From: Syngnathus acus
Lineage: Eukaryota; Chordata; Actinopteri; Syngnathiformes; Syngnathidae
Assembly: GCF_901709675.1 (NCBI RefSeq)
Contig: NC_051090.1
Span: 6,961,842-7,025,841 of the forward strand
Length of the DNA stretch: 64,000 bases
Reading direction: 5' to 3'
Below, in pieces: positions 1-14,100 of this stretch (position 1 is its first letter; every line of letters begins with the position of its first letter). The notes under the pieces are model-generated. The model saw only the letters and a list, made by a program, of their open reading frames with translations. It searched no databases and was not told the DNA's origin. Both the position numbers and the translations under genes were made by a program.

Positions 1-651
1 TTTTATAAAATTTAATTTTACCCTTCTAATTTCTATATTTTGACAGATTCAAACCGTTCCACCTATAAATTATATTCAGCTTATGCCTACTGATCTTCCA
101 TAACATTCCCCAGGTTTTTTATTCACCGTCTTCGCCTTCACACGCAATTTCTCAGAAATTGCGTCCTCTAGTTTAAATTATTTCAAACAAGCAGCTAAAT
201 GTGAGATTTGTAATATTTGTCCTTGGGCATCGACCTTCCAACTTTGCACGCAACATGATCCCAACGGTAAATATTTATCTGACGGTTAAACCAAATATTG
301 AGTAATCAGCCAGAAAAACAAGTGAACCTTAAAATATTGACATATTCATAGTAAGGAAGTGCCCTTATTGTACGTGAGGCGCATACGGGATATTATATAC
401 GTAAAAAAGAAAAAGGCTTCAAGTAAGGCGAGCTATTTAGCACAACACAAAGGGATGTGTCAATTTGGAGTGACCAACAGCAAGCAAAATGGCCAACAGG
501 CAAGGTTGCTTTTTTTTTTTTTTTTACTTGAACTTTCAGTAACTGACAACAGTAATTACAACAACAAAAAACATGTCAAGGAACCTCCTGCAGAAACAGC
601 ACTGTTACCGAGCACAACATGGATGTTGCGTCCATTTTGACATGTAATGAC
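1..651. other. cpox 3' UTR and downstream flank
   Basis: No coding exon was recognised. The region is AT-rich, has a T-run near 510-525, and probably contains the cpox 3' UTR in its right part. Confidence 0.5.
118..123 (-). terminator. Candidate cpox poly(A) signal
   Basis: TTTATT on the plus strand reads AATAAA on the minus strand, about 530 nt beyond the cpox stop. It is the only canonical hexamer I noticed downstream of the gene within the window. Assignment is by position only. Confidence 0.3.
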
Positions 652-3115
<2,464 letters not shown>

Positions 3116-3234
3116 ACGTCCTCACTCGACTTTAGGGCGCGTTACTGTGACAAAACACTCTCACAACTTGCGTGTATTCCTGATAACAGTTTGACAGACG
3201 TCAAGTAGCGTACACTTCCGCGTTAGTGAGAGGA

Positions 3235-3253
3235 GCATCTTGGGAAATGTAGT
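3235..3253 (-). promoter_or_regulatory. ZNF143/STAF-type promoter motif
   Basis: Read on the minus strand the site is ACTACATTTCCCAAGATGC. This closely follows the well-known vertebrate ACTACAATTCCCAGCATGC promoter motif bound by ZNF143. It lies 120 bp upstream of the cpox start and inside the cpox/ccdc181 divergent region, as expected for a site at a housekeeping or bidirectional promoter. Binding itself is inferred. Confidence 0.6.
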
Positions 3254-3539
3254 TTGCACAGCCACTTAAAGCGCAGCCTTCGCCTATCGGCGAACTAAAA
3301 GTCCCAGTTTACATTGCGTTCATGGAATCACGCAAGGAATGTACTTATTTTATTTTTAAAGTTTTAAAATATTAAGTATAATGAATTGCATTTACCTGGA
3401 CTAGTTTAATTGATATCTTTAATTTTGATATTTTTTGTGGACCAATTTTTGCCTTGAATATCTATATATGTACTGTACTTTTGTTTGCGTTTTGAACACC
3501 ATTTAAAAGATTCCGAATTTTAATATTCAATTATGCCAT

Positions 3540-3604
3540 AAAATTCCCCAAACTCTACATGCATTACAAGTAATAAAATTCGCCAAACTCTACATACATT
3601 ACAA
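3540..3604. repeat. Two-copy tandem repeat, 35-bp period
   Basis: The unit AAAATTCCCCAAACTCTACA plus about 10 more bases is followed 35 bp later by a second copy with only a few substitutions (for example CCCC to CGCC). Local tandem duplication just upstream of the ccdc181 untranslated exon. Confidence 0.8.
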
Positions 3605-3649
3605 ATTTAGAGACGGTTTCCTTGTGGAGACGGCTCAGGCGAGTGGGCT

Positions 3650-3881
3650 ATTATTGTCGTCTGTGCGCATGCGTGAGTGTAAATGTTGTCAGTCTCTATG
3701 GCGACGGGACAGTTAATGCTTTTAGCGTTGTAGACAGAGAGATTATGTGGACAAGTGTCGCCCCGCAGACTGACAGGCTCAGTGTCTGTATGTGACACAC
3801 TTAGATGGTGGGGTGGGATAGGCTGCACGTTTGCATGTTTCACATTTTCACTCCTCAGGAAAATTAACGCACAAACCGATG
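3650..3881 (+). other. ccdc181: Probable untranslated first exon of ccdc181
   Basis: A good donor (GATG|GTGAGT) lies at 3881/3882, and a good acceptor (TTTCCCTGACAG) ends at 4589, three bases before the ccdc181 start codon. Together they suggest a 5' UTR exon ending at 3881 and an intron of about 0.7 kb. The left boundary is a guess because no initiator was identified. Confidence 0.45.
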
Positions 3882-4592
3882 GTGAGTTGACAAACATTTC
3901 TTTTGAATTGATTGGATTCCGCGTGAAATCCTTAGAAGGCCCACGGGTGAACTTTTAATAGCCTGTTGTTCATTGAATTCAAACGAAGCAAAGCTATTAG
4001 AAATAAAATGTCAAACAGGCTTCAATACTGTTTGCAGCAATTCTGGTTAATTGTCTGACCAAGATAGCATAATTGTATGTTAAATGGTTTGTCAAATAAG
4101 TTATTAATGTTGTGTCATTTTCATACTAATTTAACTCGGGATATAAATCAATGAACATTTGTTTTGTATTTTAGATACGGCTGACTCAATGCTTGTTTGA
4201 CCAAGAAAAAACAGATTTTTTTTTTTAAAGCAGTAATAAACCAAACAATCATACCTAATACATAAATAAATAATTAAATAAAAATGTTATTCTGGAAAAA
4301 AATGTGTGATTACAAAATAATGCCCTAGCAATAGTTTCTGTTGTGGTTTTATTTCTCTAAAATGTATTTCAAATTTCAATCCGCAAATAAATCTTCAAAC
4401 TTTTTAAACTACTAACATGTATGTCAGATATTTATACACCTATAAGTATTAGTCTTGTGTATTTTGGTCATTGTATATTTCATTTGGAAGCAGATGTTGC
4501 AAATAGGAAAACCACCGGTTATTTGATTTTCGTTTTAAAATAGATAATACATGCAAAAATGAAATACAGCTTACCGCTTTCCCTGACAGATC

Positions 4593-6775
4593 ATGAGTGA
4601 GGTGGTTTGCACAAAATCTCAGGAGGTGTACGAGGATGACTTTGAGAAGGATCTGGACTGGCTGATCAGTGAGGAAAGTCGGAGCGAAGAGCAAGTAAGT
4701 GAAACCCAGGTGCTGACATACTGTACTACAGTAATATCTTCCTTTCACTGTGCTGCAATATTCATGAGCACATTTGACACACATTGCAACACTGCCGTGC
4801 CAACGGAAAACAGTGGAACAACTACAGTTATACAATTTGGAATACAGAGAAACCCAGATTTAAAAGAATAATTGGGAGAAGAAACAGCCATATAGATAGA
4901 TACGACTAATTTGTTTTGTAGTTACGGAGATGCTAAGCTAATGTCCTTGCTTTCCAATACTTATACTAACTTGGCCACCACATTGGTACAAGCATTGCTT
5001 TTAATGGGAACGTTGCCCCTTCCAACCTGGCGCGCTTTTTAGCTTGGACTCTAAGTCTGTTTCATTTCTGTCCCTTGAATCTAAATTTAAAAAAAATGTT
5101 TTACTGTACAATCAAAATGTTCTGGGATAATGAATTGAGTCCAGGGAGCTGTTGCAGAGAACCTTGCCCACTCCTGCGCTACATGCATATTTCCACCACA
5201 CAGGGTCCTGACTACGAGGACATTGAAGCGGACATTGACAAAGAACTGTCTGAGGATGAGAAAAAACATAAAGCAAAGGACAAAATCAGCAACTCAGGGG
5301 AGGAGGCCGACGATGAAGAAAGGTGGCCCTCACCAATGGACCCACTTGAGTACGATCCAGACGGAGACGGCCCCAGCAAGGCTTTTCATACGACACCGCA
5401 ACGGACAGATGAGGAGAAGTACATCATGGAGAAGATCCAACAAGCCAACAAGGAGCTACAGGATCAGGAAGCTCCGAATTTGAGCCGGAGACGACGGCTT
5501 CAGTTTAAAGAGACGCTGGTTACCTTGGTGGTGCCTCCACTGCAGTTGGAGCATGACCCCGGAGAGGCCAGCAACACGGAGATGGAAGTGTCAGGGAGGC
5601 TGTCTGAGCTGAAACTCTCCCCTCGAGAGGAGCATCAAGGTTGGAAGAGAGACGAAGGTCCCAAGGAGGGTAGGGTTCTTGTGGAAAAAGATGGCAGGTT
5701 TGACCTTGTCAGCCTCAAAGAGGTAGAACATCAAGGCCTCCTTCCTCCAATTGCACCAGAGTACATAGGGAGCCCCAGGAAGAGTCCTACTTACGTCCCC
5801 GCACCTCGTACCCCAGCTGGAACTTCTTCTGATCGCCTACGGGCGCCCCGACCTCCGGCAAGGCCCAGCTCGGCCTGTCACAGCCAAAGAGGAGTCCAGC
5901 GGAGAGGAATTAAGAGGCGGGTGCAGTCGGCCAATGGGACGCCCTCCCAGGCAACGTTCAAGCTCTCACCTCAGCAGAAGGAACTGCTGCAAAGGGTCCA
6001 GGAGAGGAAGGAGAAAATGGCCAGAGAGGTAACAACACTAATTATAATTATAGCAAAAATCTTTAGTTTTTGGCTTTGTCAATTTTCCGTGACATATCAG
6101 GATTGATTTAAAGTGCATTTGAATTCATGTACTGAATGGTGTCAGGCCGAGCAGAGGAAGCTGGAGGATGCGGAGCAGAAGAGACAAGAGAACGAGCTGG
6201 CTTTCAAAGCGTGGCTCGTGAGGAAGAGAGAGCAGCTGCTGCAGGAGAAGAGAATCCACAAAGCACAGGAGATGGAGAGGATGAATTCACAGGTAATCAC
6301 CACAAGGGGGAGACAAAACGCAATAACGCCCGGTCAGGAGCAATTTAAAAGTCTCGCTAGAACTTGTTTTTTTTGCTGCAGAAGGACTCTAGTGAACCAG
6401 AGGATGCTTTCCGGCTGTGGCTGCAAAGGAAACATGAGCAGCAACAGCGAGAGAGGCAGTTGGTACACCTGAAGAGGTTGGAGGAGGACGGCGGTTATTT
6501 CCTACACAGCCGGGAGGAGTGCGAACGTGCCTTCAAACTGTGAGATCATCACCGTCTTTTTCGCAGACATAGACACACACTTAACCTGCACGTATTCCCT
6601 CAGGTGGCTGACTCGCAAGCGGGCGGAGAAGAAGGCGGAGCAACGGGCGGCTCGGGAGCGGTCGCGCAGGTTTGTCCTGGAGGAGCGGCGGGCGCGACGC
6701 ATGCGTGACCTGCTGTGCACGGCCAGCGACACCAATACGTTCCGATTCACGGATCAGCTGACCTGTCACTTCTGA
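4593..6775 (+). CDS. ccdc181: Coiled-coil domain-containing protein 181
   Basis: CCDC181 is a microtubule-associated protein of cilia and sperm flagella in mammals. Five coding exons: 4593-4694, 5204-6028, 6146-6292, 6382-6539 and 6604-6775. They join with GT-AG sites and consistent phases to give 1404 nt and 467 aa (human about 509). The N-terminus (YEDDFEKDLDWLISEE) and the following YEDIEADIDKEL segment are acidic and typical of the family. The large exon 2 encodes a low-complexity, Pro-rich middle. Exons 2-5 then encode a long Lys/Glu/Arg coiled coil with repeated FKAWL, FRLWL and FKLWL blocks, ending in FTDQLTCHF. The start codon lies three bases after a splice acceptor. Neighbours are cpox (divergent) and p3h2 (convergent). 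Identification rests on the conserved N-terminus and C-terminal coiled coil. Confidence 0.93.
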
Positions 6776-7302
6776 AGCACCATACTTAGTTTTTTTTTTT
6801 TTTTTTTTTAAATATATATTTCATGATCTATTATCCGAGCCCATATATTTGGTGCGACACTCCTGCTTGTTTTCCCTCTCCAGCAAAATGAATGATATGG
6901 ATTTCAATACTTTAGTCTTACAAAAGATTTGTTTGTACGTAAATTGCTGGGAAGTTCACAAAAAGGATTATACATGGCTCATCATGGAAAATTCAATTTA
7001 CATTTTAAATGTATGCTCTTGCTCTCTTGGAGATTTTTTTTTCATACGTTCTGGTTTTGCTCTGCTATTTTCCCAAAGCACATTCACCACAGTGACCTCT
7101 CAGCATTACATTTTCAACTTGGACAAAACAACAATGCTGTGCATCTTAAAAAGCTGACATGTTGACATCTTGTATTCACAAACGCATCAATGACTATATT
7201 GTATGCCAATCTGTCGGAGCAATTTATGGTTTGTGTTCAAGCACAATAACGTGATTCTGCATGTGAGAGAAAAAAAAACCCGTCTACCCTAACTGTCTAT
7301 AA

Positions 7303-7308
7303 TTTATT
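7303..7308 (-). terminator. Candidate p3h2 poly(A) signal
   Basis: TTTATT on the plus strand (AATAAA on minus) about 865 nt beyond the p3h2 stop. I saw no canonical hexamer between it and the stop codon. Confidence 0.35.
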
Positions 7309-7489
7309 AGGTCCCGAAAACATACAGTTTTGTGCATTTCATCATTAAATATCAGTGAAAACAAAAGTGTAGAACCTCACCCGTTCGGATTAAAGCTCTG
7401 AATCTCTGCAGAACAGACAATAGATATACCCCCCCCCCCCCTCCCCGTTGAATTTACAGTGCATGACTCTGTCTTATCACCTGTATATC

Positions 7490-7495
7490 AATAAA
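7490..7495 (+). terminator. Candidate ccdc181 poly(A) signal
   Basis: AATAAA about 715 nt after the ccdc181 stop. An ATTAAA at about 7387 is an alternative. Confidence 0.4.
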
Positions 7496-8173
7496 AACCT
7501 AAAACATCAAATTCCTTGAAACAGGAAAAATTGATCTTTTAAGACAAAAAAGCTTCCCATAAACAAACGCAGACAGCAGCTGTCAACGTCTTCAAATATA
7601 AATTAAAAAGACGACATAAAATACTGATACATTTCCCCAAAATTGACAGATAGAAGTACCGAGTGCATGATTATTATAAATATTCAAAACACATCTCTTT
7701 AAAATAGTGCTAGTTAAAATAATCTAAAAGAGAAAACAGTGCACTGTCTACTTTGAGGACAACAATTACTGGCATGGAAATAATACAAAACAAAACTATT
7801 TTGGACACGGGAAGTACCGACAACTTGTCAAGTATTACCGACCTGTATAAGTCATTTTGATGGAATGATGTACTCCACATAGTGTTTCTCCTCATTAAAA
7901 CCAATGTGTTGAACTCAAAAGTAACAACCTGGAGCAGGAAAAAAAAAATCTCCCCTTTGACACTTTCACAGATCAGTGAGACATAGAAGAAGACAAACAC
8001 ACAGCAAGAACACACTCCAGCATAGGTGTGCAGACTCACAAAAAAAAAACCCCACCCACAAATATTCCCAAACCTGCAATTACAATAGTACAAAAATAGA
8101 TCTGTTTCTGATTCCAAGATAAATTCCACAATAAATAACTGTCATCAACAAACGGATGAGGCGGAGGCTACAA

Positions 8174-11100
8174 CTACAATTCATCTTTGGGGTTGATGTC
8201 GAGGCCCTGAGTCAACACGGACTGCGTGACCAAGGATTGCATCACCTCATCTGCCTGCAGTCTCTCCTGCATAAACAACAAGCGCACAATCAGTGTCTAT
8301 CTCCTTTCAGGAAGCAAAGCAAGCGGAACAGCTTTCTCTTTGGAGATGTCAAATTCTTCAGCAGGACATGTACATACAAGGAAAAGAATTCCAAAAAAGA
8401 AAGATGTACATACCATTTCCCTGAAGTGCGGGTCCAAGGTGAACCACAGAGCCACAGCACACCTTCGCCCATTAGTGACGGCTTTGACGCCGTGCGGATT
8501 CTCCCCGCCGGAGGAGAACGCCACCATCCTGCCACACTTGGGCTTCACCGTTGCCTAAGAGAGGAGGCGCAACAAAACACTCAAAATTTTGGCCTTACAT
8601 TGCAACATGAAATTAACAATTTTTGGGGGAAAACACAATACAATATTTATTAGTGATTTTGTTTTATTTTGGGTGTGTTGGGGAAAAAAAAAAAAGTAAA
8701 AAAAATTCCCACAATGTATTTCAATGGCTATTCTGGCTTTTTATAGGCGGGTATTATATCCCTGGATATTTTTGGAAAACGCAAATCAACTTACAGTAAC
8801 TGTTTTGGCGTCCATCTGCGTAAAGATGAATTCGCCACCTTCAAAGTCTCCATTAAGGTATAGTAGTGCACTGAAAGAAACAGACAACGCTAGAGTCACA
8901 CACACTGCTTTAATGGATGTCTTAGTCATGGTAACGTTTTAGTACCGGTACCAAAATACTTTATGCACTGAAGTGAGAATTTTATTGTGGTGACAAGACT
9001 AACCTGTAGTCCCTATGTGTGTACGCGGGGGGCTCTTTCCAGCATTCATTGGCCTCGGGGTCCAGCAGACAGTTGTCACCGTGGATGGGATGGCTCAGGT
9101 CATTCCTGAGGTCCTGCTGACCTGTCAAAATCCGACGCAAAAACATGTACAGCCTTTCCTCAGGTTTAAAAATGACAGTGACGAGACCCGAATGTTTTTT
9201 TCTACAACCCATTATAAGTAGCTCTGAACCAATTAGCATCTTTGTAAGCAGGCTTTTCTGGAGAGCAACCATTTTTACAATTTCTCATGTGTTCAAAACG
9301 ACTCACCTTCAATGGCCGTGCGGCACACCAAGTGAGTGTAGGAAAAGTGCAGAGTGGAGTTGAGCTTGAAGTAGGATGCAACGATGTCTTTTACTCGCTC
9401 GCTGGAGTCGTAGAAGAGGCGGGCGCTATTCATGGGCACCCTGCCCTCGTGGCCATACTGAAAGAAGACACGCGGTAATGAGCACTCTCCAATGATGGCG
9501 AAGGCTGAATTTTAATTGGAAAATGAAAAAGTATTTCAGTGCTGTTTGTGTACCTGCAGGGTTTTGAGCACCGTGGCTCCTTCGAACTTCTCATTGGGGG
9601 TGTGAGGAGACTGCCTGCCGTTGTAGCCGTCGCCAGCCAGTGTGACCGTCTAAAAGACAGCAGAGTTACAACATCCATTTACATCTTGCTGCCCACATCA
9701 TATAGTGAAATAGTTCATAAAAGTTTTGCTTGTGACCCAAACATCTGTGTGGAAATGGCAGGAAGACGGAACTAATTATCCATGGGGTCACCACTGGCCA
9801 CCACATAGCTCCGCCCCTGTTCTTGAGTCCTTACCTGCGCCAGCTGTCGGAGCTCTGTGCATTCGTCCTCGGTTAAAACCTCATCCAGCAACACCCGCTG
9901 AGTCCCGTTCAAGTCGGCCGAGTTGTGCACAAGCTTCACACCGTCGTGCAACAACGACCCACCTGCACACAGCACCAAGCTGTTTTTGTCAATAGCTCAT
10001 CACTCCAGGCTGGAAAATATGTGAAGAGAAATGTGACCTTCTTGAAGTTGCTGTGATGGGGCCACACTGACATTCTTCTTCTGTGCGATGTGAACATACT
10101 CCATCTCACCGTCCGTGCCAGAAGGAATACTGCACAAGAACCGCAAGTTCAATTTTATGTTGAATCACACATCAACATTTTTAATATTTTTTAACAAAAT
10201 GTTAATATTTATAAAATGGATAAAAAAAAATTGTTTATTATAAAGCTATCATATGTATATACTATTATATTGTAATTTAAATATTTTTGTAATAAAAATA
10301 TGTAAATAAATGTCTAATATGTAAATATAACAAGAAAATTAATCAATTAGTGGTTAAATATTTGTCACTATCATCCATTCAAGATTTTAGATTGTGCAGG
10401 TGTACCTAATATTGTGACCATAAGCAAGCATTATGTATTAAGGTGTCAACAAGTAAGTACCTGGTGGTGTCAGCTCTCCCACCCGAGCTTCTCCAGTAAT
10501 TCTGCAATGACCAATAAGTGTTAATTATGAGAGGGATAAAATTAAAAAATACATTAAAATGACCAGCAGGTGTCGCCTTTCACTTAAAAAAAGCCAGAAT
10601 TGCTGTTGATTGTGCCAGAAACCTACCAGCCTACTCTGAGTCAGTTCCAGCAGAGATAATACGTGCATGACTTCTAATGACACTCAGCAGACATCTTTGT
10701 GTATAAAAAAAGCCCTGCCCGTTCACATATATGTGCTCTTTGCATTTGAAGGCAACTTTGAACACCCAAAACAAATAATTAAGTTTTCTTTCATGCGTTT
10801 GATGTTGCATACCCCTTCGATAAAGTCCACTCCCATGGTTTGACTTCCAATCAGAAGAAGCTCCAGCTCTTGTTTGTGCCTCCTCAGGTACCTCGCAGCC
10901 TCCTGCGGACACACACATCAGTGATGTCATTATAGGGAACCTTTTTCTTATCAGCATCTATTTTATTCCTATTTTCTGACGGGAAGAAAGAAAGAAGAGC
11001 ATCATGCTGCTTCCCCGGCTGCTGATGTTGACTTTTCATTCATGCGGATTGCGACAGGGTGGAGACTTAAAGGAGGAAGACTGTTTGCTTTTGCTCTTTA

Positions 11101-14100
11101 CACACACATGCTGCACCAGTAGGGAAGCCGGCCGGCTGATACCATTTGTGAGATTCACAAATAAGTTTGGCGTATTTTCTCCTGGAGGAGAACTTTCTAA
11201 AACAACCATGGCAACTAGCATAAAAAAGGGCAACCAGAAGCTTTTTCTTTGAAGCTATTTTAAATTTTCATAGAAGTAGCTCCTTTATTTTGCCAGAGAC
11301 GTCTGCGGGTTTGCCTCTTTAACTTTCCCCCTAATGGTAAAAGCCTGAAAGGCAGCATTATGTGAAAGGGAGGCAACTCAGGCCTGGCATCGACATCTCG
11401 AGCCTTGAAGGGGACCTCCCTGAGGCTAGAGAGGGGGTCTCTGGTTTTGGGACTTTGAGACTGGAAAGACTTTGCAGAATATAACAATAAAAGCCATGTA
11501 CGCACTCATGCACGCACACTAATAGAAGCAGGCTTTCTAGGAAAAAGATATTGCATAATTTTGACTTAAAGGAGACGTAGTTTGACTTACTGAAGCAGCT
11601 CATCAGTTTTAAATCAGCAGTGGTGAAATGACTAAAAGCTGAATGTATATTATGCTTACATTTGGCCTCTAATTGTTGAGGGCATGGAATCGGATGCTTC
11701 TCCACTGAGAGCCAGAAATATGTTGTCTTAATTTCATTGATATACAAAAATGGCAAATTCTTCCAGCTGGAAGAAAAATCTACGGCACAAGTGAAAAACA
11801 AAATCTAAAAAGGAAACTACTGCCAGATGGTTAGTACAAACCCGGTCCAAGAAATACAACTAATGCACTCCTGACTGCTGTCATCTCCCTCGTCCTCATA
11901 TCCACACTTTTCCTTTGAGGTCTGGCTCTCCACTGCTGAGGATCTTATTTCAATGCCCACACCCCAGATCAGATGGTCAGAACCATATTTAATCCAAAAC
12001 CTGAAGCACTGCTCTGAGCCTTTAATTCAGTTCGGAAAGAAGCACACGGCTGAGCGCTTGTGTGCCAACATTTGTCTGTAGTTTGATTTGAAGAAAAACA
12101 GGAAGCATTTGCAGGTGTTTTGCTGTTAAGCTGTGTGGAAAACTGACTGGATGCCAGCTTCTGCCATATCATGTTGAAGCTAATCTAGCTTTTCCATATT
12201 TGTACCCCTACTTGTCAAATCTGAATTTATGACTAATGGGACAGTGCCTAACCAGCTCCAGCAGACGGCGCTGTTTGTTAATTGTGAAATTTAATAATAA
12301 ACAATATCTAATACAAAGTAGTGATGCAATAAAAAAAAAAACTCCATGTCTGGCAGTAGTTAAAATATTTTTGGGGGAGCAATTTCCCAAGTGTGTGTCT
12401 GTATCACTTCCTATTCCTGCTGGCTCTCAGACCAAGGGCAGCCCCTTGTCTGTCATTAAAAAAGCCCAGTGGAATTCTGCCTAGCAACAAGTAGTCGTAA
12501 ATGTGTGACAACCAGGAAAAAAAGGTCCAAGTAATTTTGCTGATCTACATTGCTAAAACTCAATGACTGTTTAAATAATCATTAATTATTATCATTTTCG
12601 TTATGCAGCACATTGTAGAGAAGATGAATTGGAATTTAATACAGTAGTCCATCTAAGTGGTTTGGATTATTATATATATATTTTTTTTAAATAAATCTTC
12701 AGTTGGTTACAGTGCATGCAGTTGTATTTCTTATGAAGTTAAAAAAAAACAACAGTTTATGACTGAATTGAACTGCGTAGGCACGAATCCATCAAACAAT
12801 GACACAACAGAATCTGACCTCTCGTGGCGCACCGCTGTATCCCAGCAGCTCTGTGTAGAAGTCAACATTGTCCGTCATGAACTCCTCCCCCTCGTGGAAT
12901 AAAAGGTACGTGAGTGCACACTGCAGCGCCTCTTCCACTTTTCCCACTGCAGAGACAGAAACAGCAAGAACAGTTTTGGAAAATTCTATGCTGGATCCCC
13001 CATTAATAGGAGAGGAAATCCATGTTGACTCCAGCTGATTGACATTTCCAAACCATCAGTGCTTGAGAGAGTGAACAAAAGGGCACTTGACCGCAGAGTC
13101 AAGTCACGCTGACTTTAGACCACAAAGACTTGCACCTTCTGCTCATCAGTGCGCTCACAATCACATTCTTTCCAAGCTTGTAAAGGCGCAAGGTTAACCA
13201 GAGGCTTCCTGTCTGGGCTGACACGGTGCATCTGCTGTTGTGCCTTCTCGCCTTAGTAACAGACGGGAGATATGAGATCAGTCGGTCAGAAAAACCTTGC
13301 AGAAGGTTTCACCGAGGGAATGAAAACACAAGAGGCTGCCGAGTGATGGCAAACATAGAGCCACTGTGGGGTGTTAAGCAAGCCACGGAGTTGTTGAGTG
13401 ACTTTATTACTATAATGGAAAAGTAACTATTTGGCTTTTGCTTTGTTTTGCGTCTTCTTATTGCATTTTTTATGAGTAAGCATCTAATGCAGGGGTGTCA
13501 AACAAATTTTTTTCGCAGGCCGCAAGCTTCTTTCGCAGGGCCATTATGACTGTCAACTCAAATAAATGTATGAGCACCTCATATTATATACAGTAAAAGC
13601 TACAAAACAAATTGACAAATAACTTGTTTTCAAATCAGACGAGTAAAAACTGGTCAAATATTAAAAAAAAAAAAAGACAATTTGCAATTCTAGTGATGAC
13701 ACGAATTTGATGCACAATTTGTCTTCGCGGGCCACGTAAAATGATGTGGTGGGCCGTATCTGGCCCCCGGGCCTTGAGTTTGACACCTGTGATCTAATGT
13801 GATGTGTAGTGTCGCGTCCAAATTTAAAATAGTGTTACAAATTCATTAATAAGTACGTGGCAAGTCAACATTAACGTATTTGCTAATTGTGTCAACTGTG
13901 CTATGCCGCACTGGGTGTTCCAGGATGTTTTCTATTACACACCCCGTCATACTTGACATTTAAAATTTGGACCAGCTAAAAGCATGTTTAAGTTGTGACG
14001 CAAGTGGTGAAACACGATTTTGGTGGATCTGATCGAGGCACAGGCAAACAGATTCTGAGTTGGGCAGTTGTGCACAGATCTGCATAGACTCATGTCTACT

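Larger units (their letters stand above)
3116..4589. other. Divergent promoter region of cpox and ccdc181, plus ccdc181 first intron
   Basis: This stretch separates the cpox start from the first ccdc181 coding exon. It holds a ZNF143-like site (3235-3253), a two-copy 35-bp tandem repeat (3540-3604), a probable untranslated ccdc181 exon ending at 3881, and then an AT-rich intron of about 0.7 kb. Confidence 0.6.
6776..8173. other. Convergent 3' UTR region of ccdc181 and p3h2
   Basis: No additional coding exon was recognised. The region has a long T-run (about 6790-6809), a C-run (about 7431-7441), and candidate poly(A) signals for both flanking genes. Confidence 0.6.
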
